From assembly GCA_028023455.1 (NCBI GenBank), contig JAQFVV010000113.1, positions 494,001 to 558,000 of the forward strand: 64,000 bases of DNA. Reading direction: 5' to 3'. The notes under the pieces were generated by a model. That model ran no database searches, was not told where the DNA came from, and was given only the letters and a program-made list of their open reading frames with translations. Numbering within the stretch: the stretch's first letter is position 1; each line of letters opens with the position of its first letter. Origin of the DNA: Epiperipatus broadwayi (lineage: Eukaryota; Onychophora; Udeonychophora; Euonychophora; Peripatidae). Shown here one piece after another: positions 46,900 to 59,299 of the stretch. A program made the position numbers and the translations under genes.

Positions 46900-47160
46900 A
46901 AACAACCATTGCCACACAACAGCACCATTTAATGCAAGCCATAGGAATCAATGGATGTTAGGTGTTGAGTGCATGATATCACCACTTATCCAATATCTCC
47001 AGAATAGATTTTTAGCTTGTAATTTTCATCACTGAGGAGCCTTGGATCTGAAAATACTGCATCTAGGATCTTTGGACCTAAAACAATCTTCTGTTAGTGA
47101 CATATTTATTTAGTTAAAAAGACAATAAACATCACATGATCACCATTTCTATTTTAATAC
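46900..47160 (-). repeat. Unfamiliar repeat, diverged copy
   Basis: Minus-orientation core: CAATGGATGT, CCAATATCTCCAGAATAG, TGAGGAGCCTTGGATCTGAA and ATCTAGGATC, followed at 47134-47153 by the terminal motif AAACATCACATGATCACCAT. It is more diverged than the copies at 40616, 41069 and 53105, so older. Confidence 0.65.
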
Positions 47161-48290
47161 TTAACAAGACAGTGGTGAGCTTACAATCAAACATATTGCT
47201 TTCAATTCAAGCTAATTTGCTTATATATTTATTCAGAGTTCATATTTATACCTGCTATTTTTTCAAAGAAAATATTCTGAACAGTAAGTTTGTTTTATTA
47301 ATTTTATGCTTCTAATGAATGTGAATCAATAAACACATATGATATATATTTATATGCTTCATGAATTTATTTTTAATAACTATTAATATATTTTGTTTAT
47401 AATTTTAATTTATATATGCTTACTGTACATATAAAGAAGTGAATGTGTGTTGAAAAGTGCTGTATATGTGACATTTAATAAAACAATACAGATTTTATTG
47501 GAATCAAAACTTCTCAACAAAATGATTAATTATATGAGATATAGACATACTCAAAGATAAGCTTAAAACAAAATATAGCAGATATGTTAGTTCTTTTGTT
47601 ATTAAATTAGAAATGATCAAGAGACTTCTACATTGTAAAGAATACAAATATACAAATGTTTTGAAATGTGAATAAGACGTATTAAGAAAAGAATGGAGTG
47701 TTCTGTGATAGAACACAGTTTATAATTCAGTCATGATGTAAGTGATCAAACAAGTAGACAAAAATGTACCATTAAATCCCAGAATAAACTTTAAGTAACA
47801 TTTAAATCAGCTAGTTAGAATAAAATTATATACAGAGCTAAAGATATTAGAAGACAGTACAAACATTTGCAATCCATGGCTTAGTAAATTATAAGGCCGG
47901 TGTGATCTGTATAAGTTTCTAGATTTGCTATCTTTACTGATGAATAATGAATCTGCATTTCTCTAGTTAAGACTTTTATCTTCTCTAATTCCATACAGCA
48001 TCATTATATTTTACTTTAATTGCTTTTATATATATATTCTAACTAACGAAAAATTTTAGAAAAATGAAGAAGGTCATTTCTAACTAAATAAAAATTTAGT
48101 GAAATAAAGATTTCTTAAATATATAAATTAACGACAGATGCACTTCTTGAGTATCAATTAAATATGCAATGCATCAATTATATATTCTGGTATACTAAGT
48201 ATAGATTAAACAATTTCTAAGTATAGATTTAATCTAATCATTTCTCAAATATAATGCATATACTAATATATTTCATACGTATAAATTAAA
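47161..48290. other. AT-rich stretch
   Basis: Nothing recognised. The short minus-strand frame at 47504-47716 has no supporting feature. Confidence 0.4.
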
Positions 48291-51180
48291 TTTAACCTCC
48301 TTCTGCGACCGCGTTACAGGCCAATAGTAACTATATAAAATCAATTCAAACAAATGAAAAGTTATTCTTTATTTTGTTAACTTTATATAAACTTATTAAA
48401 GTAACATGAAACGCATTTTGCAATCTCTCAATCGGTCATCCACAATGAATTTCAAACATAACTAAACGATTGGGAGAGCTTCCAAATATCATATATATTA
48501 TTGGATAGTTTAAGCTAATTATAACTTTATTATAACCAATGAGAATTTTATTCGAATGATCGCACATACACGTTATGGATTAATTATATTATATTCAAAC
48601 TAAATGGCATTTACACATTTGCAGATAAATTGCTTGCCAATTACAACATTTTAAGAATGGATCGATGGATACTTCGTCATTCCCAGCTGACACTATGTCT
48701 GAGGCCTACTGAGATGATGATGATGATACAGAACATTTATAAGCTTATTTGCCAGGGCGCCAAATTGCAGCTCCAATAAAATATAGAGGTGAAATCTCAA
48801 TACAATACTCTTAGTAATAATATTTCATGAATGGGTTAATACATAATTAATTTGGAGAACACTGAGAACGCATTAACATTGACAATATTAATATCTTTAA
48901 GAATTCCAGGCTATTCTCAGCATAATCCCATTCACCATGATTAAAGCTACAATTAAATTTTATTCTAATTATAAAGTTCTATATTCATCTCCACCTTCCT
49001 GATCCATCCCTTCATCAATTTCACGTCCATATGTCTATTACACTATTATTTAGTTTATCATTAAATTTTACATCTTTGCTAGCTCATCTCCTCTCATTCT
49101 AATCTCTTCTCAGGGTTTTTCGAACAATTAGTTGTGGAAATCGAATAAGCTGTTATAGGTTATTGGTGATAAACATTCCTCTCTTGATCGCCTCCAAGGT
49201 GATCTCAGTTGTCTTTAATGCAATCTAATATCAATTTACATTAAAGCTGGAATTTTTAAGCTTATTAAATCTTTATAAACACATCATAAAACATAGTCGC
49301 AATTATAATAAAATCATATAAAAATAAAATGCGTCTAGAGGAGTTTGAATACAACGGATGGGGAAAGGATTTTATGCCCACCCTCTGCACTCGCTATCAC
49401 TCAATACTATCTCTATTCTCGATTTATATTTAAACAATATTAAATTATTTGATAATTTTATGCATTTAAAATTAACCTTTTAAATAGTTTTACTAAATAT
49501 TAATTACGTACATGATAATTCAAATATTACTAATATGATATTGATGTATGATTGGACTGGAAATATCTAGATAATAATAACCCACAAAAACATGGAGACA
49601 CACGCAAATTTTTATTTAAAACAAATTTTATTTGACAAACTATAATTCAATCAATACAAAAAAAAAACCATATACATTACATTATATCTACACTTTCTTT
49701 TTACCTTAAAAATAGTAAATACCAATTTCTTCCCGTTTTCAATGCTTTCTCTTTTTACTACAGATATATTTTAGAAAATACGTAATCGATTTTTTTTTCT
49801 AATTAAATTTGATAATATTGTTTAATAAATCCAAAAGTAATATTCCCTTGCAAATTTCTTGATCTTATCCGATCATCCTGATTAAATATTCTTTGGCCCT
49901 AATCTTTACAACAGAGATATCTTAATAATAGTAAGACTAAGTTATTGCAAATAAATTGGCATTAAGATCAAACATCATCATAGTGCACTCTCTATGTTCA
50001 TGTTCTTATAACATAATAATATTTTAACAATACTACCTTTCCAGCGAAGTTCTCAGCTGGCCATGTAAATATTTATTAAATACATTTATATACGCATTGC
50101 TCATGCCCAATCATTCGTAAGTTTTATTTAACCCTTAACAGTTATTAACTTAATTATTTTTGGCTCGTATACTAAATCAAATCTATAAAAACAATATTCA
50201 AATACACCAATTGCACATACATTATCTGCATTCCTTCAGACATTAAATTGAGTTTGCGACCTGGTATCCAATACTTATAATAATGCTCATCATGGCTATC
50301 CTCTCATACACATGTAAGGAATATCAAATATTAATATGAGGCAGGCAGTGACCCGAATAAGAGAGAACCTTTTCACTAAGGTTGAGATATGTTAGGATTT
50401 TTATCGCTAGTCATATAAAAACATAGGTATACCAAATACCTCTGGCCATCAAAATAAGTAACCTTCTTACGGTGTAGAGCATACTTAAGTGGGAAAACTC
50501 TTCCACTGGGTTCAAATACTTTCTGAATATAGCATATATCTCAGTGAGTTAAACTTCACTGAATTTATGGAGATCTTTGTCTATCCACACACATACAGGT
50601 CGAAACATCAAATTATACAAGTAAAACTTTCACAACTTTAATATTCTTGCAAATTAGTGTACTGGAACATGAGCCCATAAATTTTCCAAGCATAAATCAG
50701 CTTGTTTCTGGCCTTAAATCTATGATAACAATAATAATAATAAGCAATAAGAAATGCGCACAAAATTCTCAAAACTATTTTCAGGCACTTTTATAAAAAC
50801 AATAAAAATGATGATGATACTCAATAAACAAGCAATTCATTTATAAATCTAATCATTCGATAATAACTTCTGATGCTAATAACCCTATCTCTTAATTGTT
50901 TCCCTTTTTTTTTTTAAATTGAGGGGAAAAAAAAAAAAACATTGTTTTTAAAGCATTTTAAATAAGGCATATCAGTTCTACCCCAAATAACCACAATAGC
51001 GAAAGCATTTAAATAAACATATATAAAATCATATGAAAACAATTTCTACCCCCAAAATAATGCAATAGTGATTACATGAATTAATTTTTTTTTAAGAAAA
51101 AAAATGCTACACGTGATATACACTACAAAGAAAAAAAATCGTTTTTTTTCTATATATATTAAATGTCCTACACACATAAA
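48291..51180. other. CpG-retaining, less AT-rich non-coding stretch
   Basis: CG dinucleotides are clearly denser here than in, for example, 18200-21600. At 48680-48725, ATTCCCAGCTGACACTATGT followed by GATGATGATGATG resembles the 3' part of the SINE at 56515 plus a simple tail. Near 50460-50530, TGTAGAGCATACTTAAGTGG and GGGTTCAAATAC have the spacing of weak A and B boxes, so a degraded tRNA-like SINE is possible. Otherwise nothing is recognised. Confidence 0.4.
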
Positions 51181-51184
51181 GAGC

Positions 51185-51185
<1 letters not shown>

Positions 51186-51269
<84 letters not shown>
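51186..51269. repeat. (AAT)n microsatellite, about 28 units
   Basis: An uninterrupted AAT/ATA trinucleotide tract, likely to vary in length between individuals. Confidence 0.95.
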
Positions 51270-51270
<1 letters not shown>

Positions 51271-51288
51271 TATACTTATAGCAGTCTT

Positions 51289-51570
51289 TTAGCAGGTGTT
51301 CTTCCAGGTTCCTGATTTCTCCTTTTTTTTCTTGACCGGTTTATGAGAGCATATAAAGTCCTTGTTGTAAAAAGTTCTTTTGATAGAGTTCGGTTCCTTT
51401 TCTCTCATATATACAGTTTCTATTTTGCTCAATGAGTTCCTCATTTCCATATCTAAGTAGATTACCTTTAAACTTTGTAATTTTCTGCAAGTTTCAGTTA
51501 AACAGCCTTCATTTAACTTTTTCACAATATCAGTCTGTTTTTGATTGTCCTTTTCCAATTTTACTTTCAT
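51289..51570 (-). CDS. Hypothetical 93-codon basic ORF
   Basis: The frame begins MKVKLEKDNQKQTDIVKKL, has a charged, probably helical first half (about residues 1-60, heptad-like Leu/Ile spacing) and ends with a very basic stretch, KPVKKKKEKSGTWKNTC. Just before the ATG, on this strand, lies a TTTAAATCTACAG, which could be a splice acceptor, so this may be a 3' terminal exon. The (AAT)n tract follows the stop within 20 bases. I do not recognise the protein; no neighbour helps. Its charged composition is unlike random translation of AT-rich DNA, but chance is not excluded. Confidence 0.25.
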   Translation of the reverse strand: MKVKLEKDNQKQTDIVKKLNEGCLTETCRKLQSLKVIYLDMEMRNSLSKIETVYMREKEPNSIKRTFYNKDFICSHKPVKKKKEKSGTWKNTC

Positions 51571-53090
51571 TCTGTAGATTTAAATTGACTTATATAAAAC
51601 GATATCAAACTCAAATTTTAACTTCTGTGGTTTAAATTTTTATTACATCTGTTGAATAGCCAACTTCTGGAAGGTTCCAAGTGTGTGCCCCCTTAAAATT
51701 TACTCACTATACATTGTTATATTTAGTCAAATTATTCTGAAGAGACAAAGTATAATAAATATGATTTTTAATTTTATAACACAGTTTTCTTTTAGTCAAT
51801 CAAGGAAAACTGCAACAGATAAGTTTTAAAAATACAAGCAAGTCCCCTTTTTTCTTTTCTTTTAACACAGCTTTTATAGAGAGGTCCTTTATCTCTATAA
51901 TTAATTGACATTCCCCCCCCTCTCAATTAAATCTAACCTGTTGCCCCTTCAGAAAAACCAGGCATAAATTTCAAGTCAAATAAACAGATTAATTTTACAA
52001 TCTAACATTTAATTGCCAATTAATTTTTGACACTTTGACAGACCAGAATTGACCATTCATCGTTAATGGCCTAAATTAATGGTCCCTTTAAATTCCTTAG
52101 TAGGATCTGTGTATTTTAAGGAATGATAATTAACCGAGTAAGATAATACACACTAAAATAATCTTACTTTTCCCTTTAATAGTGAAACACAATATATTGC
52201 AGCTGTTTCAAACTCAGACTTGACATTAAATTTGACTGCTAATATTAAACTTATTTAAAAGATTTTAATTTCTTATTTAAAATTGCTTTACATCATGTAA
52301 GAAATGATTATTAATTGTAAATTGTACTATCAAGATCTACAATTAAATTATATATACACACACATCGCAGGTATATACTTTTCTTTAAATTTAGATTTTT
52401 AATGCCTTAATCTTTATTTATTACAACTATTCTACCTATATTATTATTTATTTACTTCTATAAATTATTTATTTCTAACCTAGCTTAAAATAATGACTAT
52501 TCATCATCACTATCCTAATGTAGTTTTCAATAGTCACACATCCTCCTCTTCTCAGTTAACCCATCAACAAATATATAAATCCTGCTTTTCTAATATTTTT
52601 TTAATATCAATTTAACCCATAAATTAAAATAAAATAATCCTCTGGTTATAAACACATTAACAATAAATTTTTAGATTGCTCACTAGTCAAACATATGCAA
52701 TCCCTAGGGTTCAAACTCAGTCTTGGCTTGAATTTTCTTATTACACAGAAAAAAAAATACATATATTATGAGGAAAAATTGGATAGAACCTTCTCTTTCA
52801 TAGCTAACTTAAAAAAAAAAGGAGCCTTGGACAAATCCAAGGGCTACAATATATATATTCTAACCTTGTTTACAGATGATGCATTTGTGTAATTATTTTT
52901 CTTTATTATATATATTAAAGTCTTGCATATAAAATAAATTTTAAAGTGTTTAAAAATGATAACAATAAGTGTACAACTAAAATATATTATTATTATTTTT
53001 TTAAAAAAATATTTGTATTTTAAATATAAAAAAACATTACTATGGAAACCAGTTGCAAATGACTGGGGATGTGATAAAGACACTAAAATC
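51571..53090. other. Non-coding stretch
   Basis: A few short polypyrimidine runs (for example 51915-51925) but no supported feature. Confidence 0.4.
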
Positions 53091-53104
53091 TGTGTTTCTA
53101 AGAA

Positions 53105-53565
53105 GAGATGTAAACAGGCAAAAAACTCTCCATATAGTAGTGCCATCTTGTGCTAACCAGAGTAATCAATGGATACCAGAAGGCTTGTGCATAAAATCCC
53201 TATCTAGTGCCTACTCATCCAATACCCCCAGACTAGTTTCTGGCTTGTGGCCTTTATTAGTGAGGAGCCTTGGATCTGAGAGCACTGCACCTAGATCTTA
53301 GGAACTAATGCAACCTCCAACAGCCACCTTTTATCTCTACTTATTTTCAATCTAAGCTCAATAGCTTATATAGTCATATGGTCTGAACTCAATTCAGCAC
53401 CCATACATTTTTGGTGATTTTGGCTCTTTAACAACCATAGCCACCATTATCCTATTAGGCAGGATTGATGTTAAACCACTAAACATCACATGATCACCAT
53501 CTTATGCTAGCACATAGGCAATGTGCTAGCATAAGATGGTGATCATGTGATGTTTAGTGGTTTAA
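53105..53565 (-). repeat. Unfamiliar repeat, most complete single unit, ending in a palindrome
   Basis: Read on the minus strand, the unit starts at about 53565 with a palindromic end, passes TTTAACATCAATCCTGCCTA and CTATATAAGC (TATA-like, near 53370). It then runs through the core TAGATCTAGGTGCAGTGCTC and CAGATCCAAGGCTCC, and ends GGAGAGTTTTTTGCCTGTTT near 53112. The order matches the body plus second core of the insertion at 40840-41266, which defines a unit of about 450-480 bp. It has no reading frame of note. Confidence 0.65.
53471..53565. repeat. Perfect palindrome, 45-bp arms, 5-bp loop
   Basis: 53471-53515 and 53521-53565 are exact reverse complements (beginning TTAAACCACTAAACATCACA), separated by AGGCA. 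The arm contains TCATGTGA, an E-box-type sequence. Confidence 0.95.
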
Positions 53566-56510
53566 GAAAAGAAATGAGAAGTCAATAAAATTTGTAAGAA
53601 TTATATAAGTGTACAGCATGCATTTTATGGAGTAGAGAACCCTTTAGAATGCTTTCCCTGATCTTTCCAACACTGTAGCTAAGTATGGAGCCATAAATAA
53701 AGAAATATTTAAAATTAAGTTTAATCCTGCCAATCTGTTCATTACTATACAATGCTGAAGAAATATTTGTCATTAACTTGCTTTAAAAACAACAACTATC
53801 CATCTAAAGTGATTAATGCACAGAAATGTACTTCTACAATTAATCTGCAAATCTATCTATTTTAAATGCTCAGGGGAAAATTGCAAAGGAGACTGTCATA
53901 GGAAAAACTGCCACAGAAGGAACCAAGAGAGCTAAAATGTAATATTGTTTACAGACATTAAAATTAATGATTAATGACCATATGTTTTCATTTACAGAAA
54001 CAAAACTATATGTGATTTCACTTTAACTGAACTTTCTATATTCTCACTGAGTTATTGTAAGCTACAAAAATTTTTCCCCTCTATATTTTTTTATTATATA
54101 ATTCTATTCTTTCATTAAAGTTATTGTTGTTGTTAATAATTTTGTGTTGTCATTTATCATCTGAATCTAAGCTGATAAATTATTTTGTTAATGTAATAAA
54201 GTATTAGATGGAGAGTGGTAATGATCATGAAATATAATTGAATCTGCATGGAAACTTGTTTTTATGTGGGTTCAGTTTGATCATTGCTTGTGACTATTAT
54301 AGATTTTTCAGTTAAAAATAAGTTGTGTGTAGTCACTCCACCATGTACGTGATCACCCATTAGTTATCTTTAAATTCCCCCAGATTAAAATTAATTAGAA
54401 AATATTGTATTTTTTTCATTTTATTGTTAACTTGATTATTACCAATTGTCAAAAGGGTGGATACTATTACAATATATATGTATACAACACAAATACTTAA
54501 CATAATACATTGTTATGAAGCTGACAAATGTAATAAAATAAAAAATTAAATTCTGAGTAAAGACTTGCTGTTATTTTTCAATTTATTTTACAGAGCTGTT
54601 ATTTATTAGCACATGATTATTATGTACTGCATATTTATTTGACAATTGCATAAATATCCATCAATGTTTTATTGTAAGGTGGCTTTTAAACTAAAAATTT
54701 AAATATATATTTTTGAAAGATTAAATCTGGATCCATGGACATATTTTTTCAAAGAACATTGATTTACACCATAGTCTAAAACAATGCTATTTCTGCTTTT
54801 AATATTAAAGATTATTGATGTATGTAAAGTTTAGTCATAATAGTCAGATCACACAAATTCTATTATCTAACTGATGAAACTGTTTAGATGAAAATCCCAT
54901 TTCGGTGTGAAGGATTTCCTTTTTTTTTTCAATTTGATAAATCTTTAAATAGTCTTTATTTTCTGTATTTGAAACTACCATTATAAACATTATATAAATA
55001 TATATGGTATGTGAGTTAGATGTTAATGTGTGGAAAGTAAGTTATGCTTAGTAAATATTATTTTATATACCATTATAGTTTTTATGACATACATATATAT
55101 ATATATATTAATTAATTATATGCAATCAAATACTAATTCATATCTAGTTTTTAATATGTTCCTACCTCTAGAAGTATATGCAATTTTCTAATGACTAATG
55201 GTGCATATTATAAGTTAAATAGGGCTTAATATCTAATTACAAATTAAATGACATAAATCGCCCTGGAAAAAACTTTTAAATTTGTCAGTTTCTTAGAAAG
55301 TTTAGCTGAGATAACTATGTAATTATTGGCAAGTAAACACATATTATTAGCTGAATGTTAATACAAATAAATATAATCATCTGACATGTATTGAGACCCA
55401 CTATTATTCAGTATTTTTCATCTAAGATTGTTTGACTTCTATTTGAAGTAATGCATGAACTTGTGAACCCTTCTGAATTATTCCTTATTGCATTTATTTG
55501 ACCTACATAAACATATTTTTCACGTGACATGTATCTATTACTGCATAATAATTTGTGTTTGCTTATTTTTAACATTAATATTATAATATGAATAGAAATA
55601 TATTATTGTGATAATTTTTGTGACTTTCCGAATGTTTAAAATGATTTCAAAATTTATATTTTCTGTTTAAAAAACTCCTAGATAAATATGTACATATACA
55701 ATGCCTCACAATATCAGCATCATAAATCAAAGAGAGACACCACTGTGAAATATATCATACATCATTGAGTTTTTGTAGCAGTTTTGTTGCAAAGTTTAAT
55801 AATATTGCATAGCGTAAGCTTGTGATTAAAACACCTGTAGAGGTCCCTACTATCGCATTTTATACGCATATTATCGAGGTTATAGCCTCAGTAAATATTA
55901 CTTATGTAATCAACGTGCGTTTAATAAATTTATAATTACAACTTTAAATTAATAAAATATCTAAATTTGAGTATTAAAAACAATGGTGGACATACTGAGT
56001 AAATTGTACAAATAAAAGCTTTTACTATGGCTATTTTTATTTTTCATTTCCGAGCTTAAAAAATATCCTGTACAAACGGACACAAACATATATGTATGTA
56101 TGCAGAAACATTGCTAAATTTATTTTATATCTAAATTAATTTTAAAAAAAAAAGTAAATATTTTTTTGCTTAAGAAAAAATATATTTTAAAATACCATAT
56201 ATTCAGCAGGTGATTTCAAAACTTTTAATTTTTTTATCTTTTTTTTTTTAAAAAATATAATTAAATTGCAATTTCATCCTTCAGCTAGTTATCTTTAATG
56301 GGTCTCCTGTTGATATCTATCATTTAGAATTCTCATGATATTTTAAGATTCTATTATACTTTTTTAGATTTTTTTAATACATCTTTTCATATGTATATGT
56401 ATAATATTTCACACTTCATTTCAACTACAAAGATGATATTTAAAATTTTCAAATTATGTTGACTTGAATACATATATGTCGGAATGAAGATTCTTAGGGA
56501 CAATATATAT
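53566..56510. other. AT-rich stretch without recognisable genes
   Basis: Short TA runs at 55090-55110; nothing else supported. Confidence 0.4.
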
Positions 56511-56514
56511 TGAC

Positions 56515-56610
56515 ATGTCAAGAGTGGTCGGTGGTCAGCACAGCTGTTGTCCCGGGTTAGCGGGTTCACTTCCCAGCTGATGCTATGACACATGAAAATA
56601 TATATATATA
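56515..56610 (+). repeat. tRNA-like SINE head
   Basis: GTGGTCGGTGGTCAGCACAG (A-box-like) and CGGGTTCACTTCCC (B-box-like, GGTTCACTTCC) are about 35 bases apart, as in a tRNA-derived SINE head. CAGCTGATGCTATGACAC follows, then a (TA)n tail at 56600-56611. A related 3' piece is at 48690. It is unlikely to be a functional tRNA gene: I cannot fold a full cloverleaf. Confidence 0.55.
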
Positions 56611-56611
56611 T

Positions 56612-59290
56612 TGAAATATTAACGTATTGCTACATAAGATGGCGGAATACCCCCGAAGCTGGCTATAGCAAAAGATATTAATCTTCGAATTTTATATAGG
56701 CATTTAAAAAAATATTTTGTAGTTTTATTCTAGTGGATTGTTTTATTATACTTATATTATTTGATATTATATATATATATAAGATTTGAAATACTGGCAT
56801 TCTTATACCTGGAACTTAATCCATCTATGTAGAATTAATAATACTGAACTAATATTTTAATTGAATCATACAATCCAGCCAAAATATTAGCACAAGATCA
56901 TTGTTAATTATATGTAGTAAATTTTGATAATATATGTTATATGTCATGTCCAATTTGTATAATATTTTATCCATTTCTAACAATAAAAAATTGATCAATC
57001 TTTACAGACATGGGTTTTGAATTTAATTATTTTTGTCAACTGCTAGAAGGTCACTCTACATAAAGCAATTTCATTTATATTTAAATACCAATAACATAAT
57101 ACACATGATATTAAATTTTGAATATAATTTAGCAGTTCTATTTTGATAACATCCTTTTCATTTATAAAACAATCAATAAAATATCATATAACTAGTATGA
57201 GGCACTTTAAAGATAGGGTAGCATTTCATGTTATTTTACTATTTACAGTGCCACTAATTTCTTATATATATATATATAGTTAAAGAGATATATTAGTAAT
57301 TTAAAGATATCATTGTGTTTAATGCAACATTTCCAGTATCAAAGCTATTAAATATAATGAATAAAAATAAATTCACTTTCATTTAAACAATAAAACTTAA
57401 ATCCATGGAATTATCTATGCAGCTTCACTCAAATTGACTTCTAATCTAAGTGCCAAAGGCTGAATTAATTTATGTTCATTTTAATGACTTTGCAAGAAAA
57501 CAAAAATTATAATATGTGTTCTATGTAAAGTTCTATGCAAAGTACTAAATAATATAGAATATAGTCAGAGAAGTAAATATCTAATTTAAATGTACTGTAT
57601 TATTTAATACTATGCCCTGGAGTCAATGCTATCAAAGGCAATATATAAAAATAAAATCATTTTCACTCATAATAGAATGAAATTTAAATTAATGAAGACA
57701 TCTATGTTCCCAGAATTAATTGCTATTCATTATGGTTTGTGCATGTATATGTTATGTGAATGTTTTCATGAATAAAAAAAGACAAATATTTCTTTAGATT
57801 TTCACATTGTAAAGATGCACAAAAGATCATTCTTTATAAAAAAAAATCAATAAGTGGATGGCCCTAAAATAAACCCTGCTAGTCAAGACTATGCTTGGTA
57901 TTCAAATTGTTTTACCTATATTTTCTTTAGTGCAATAATGACTAGAAGCATACATAGATTAGATAAATTTATAGTGACATCCTTTTTTATTTATACTGTA
58001 GAATGTTTTATGTATTTCTATGGTTTCTCTGATAAGTCTGTTTTATAAAGTTTAAAATTTTATTTTATTTTATTTTTTGCTTTTGTTAGTACAACTTTCT
58101 ATACTCTTTATATAAGAAAATATAGCTTATATAATTTTGATTTATATAAATATGAAATACAACAGTTTATATTAACAAAATACTTTAAAAATATAACAGT
58201 ATAATTATATACTTATAGCAAAATGTTTGAATTTCCTCCCCCCTAGAATAAAAGATAATGTATATTTTAAAATCCATATAATATTACAATACTATTCAAA
58301 AAACAATTCTTCCACAACCATAGTTTCATCTATTAACAAATAGACCTTTTCAAATGAAATTTAACTAATTATATATATATATATTGTGCCCTTATCTATA
58401 GGTCATAATAAGGTAGAATGGTCAATTGCGAAAAAATTTTAAATTTTAAGATACGTTTGTGTAATATATTGATAATTGTATGATCAATTAGATTTTATAG
58501 TACAATTTAAGGCTGAAAATACCTGGTATATAAAAGTGTAATGGATTATTTTAAAAGAAAACAGTTAAATAAAGCTTAATTATATCCTTGCTTATGGTTG
58601 TAAAAGCTGGCCATATAAAATAATACAGCTATAAATAGTTAAAAGTATATTAATAATTCGAGTATGATATTTTAAAACTAATAAATTAAATAAATGCTAT
58701 ATGTAGTGTTATAATTATAATTAATATTCAAATTTAATCTAATATATTTTAAAATAAACTTTGGGGATGGTGAGAATTATATTTAGTTCTACATTTTAAA
58801 TTATTGTTCAAAATTTTTATAAAATATATCAGTTTTGGTAATTTAGACCGAGACGTAAATTAAAAAATCATCTGATAAAGTTAGTAATCATGTGACTGTA
58901 TATTATATACCTTCACACACACGCTTGTTAGAATATAATAATAAAGTTTGTGAATTATAAAACTAAATATAATTGCTATCGATCGTTAAAGTAAAAGTTG
59001 AAATATTAAATGTTATTTTAATAATTGTTTTAAAGTTTAAATGATTTTGATAAAATTATAATTGAGTTAAAAAATACTATTCTAAATAATATTTAAGACA
59101 TGACGTCATAAATTCTTTATTTTAAAAAGGTTTAATCTATTATAAAACTAAAATGTGTAAATTTGTTCGCGCTAAAAAAGTCATTAACCAATCAACGGAG
59201 GTATTTTAGCAGACAAAATATAAGAATTAGACGGAGCGGGAGAAAGTAATGTGTAAGTGAAGGAGGGAGTAACATATTTTTTTAGCTGTA
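56612..59290. other. AT-rich stretch without recognisable genes
   Basis: No coding or RNA feature is supported. A CpG-richer patch with TTCGCGCTAAAA and AACCAATCAACGGAG lies at 59165-59260, just before the second long repeat copy, and could be its 5' part. Confidence 0.4.
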
Positions 59291-59299
59291 TAAGATCGT

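Noticed and set aside
51186-51269. CRISPR-like or coding repeat
   Set aside because: It is a plain trinucleotide microsatellite without spacers.
56515-56590. tRNA gene
   Set aside because: A- and B-box-like sequences are present but I could not fold a cloverleaf with a plausible anticodon loop; a SINE head is more likely.
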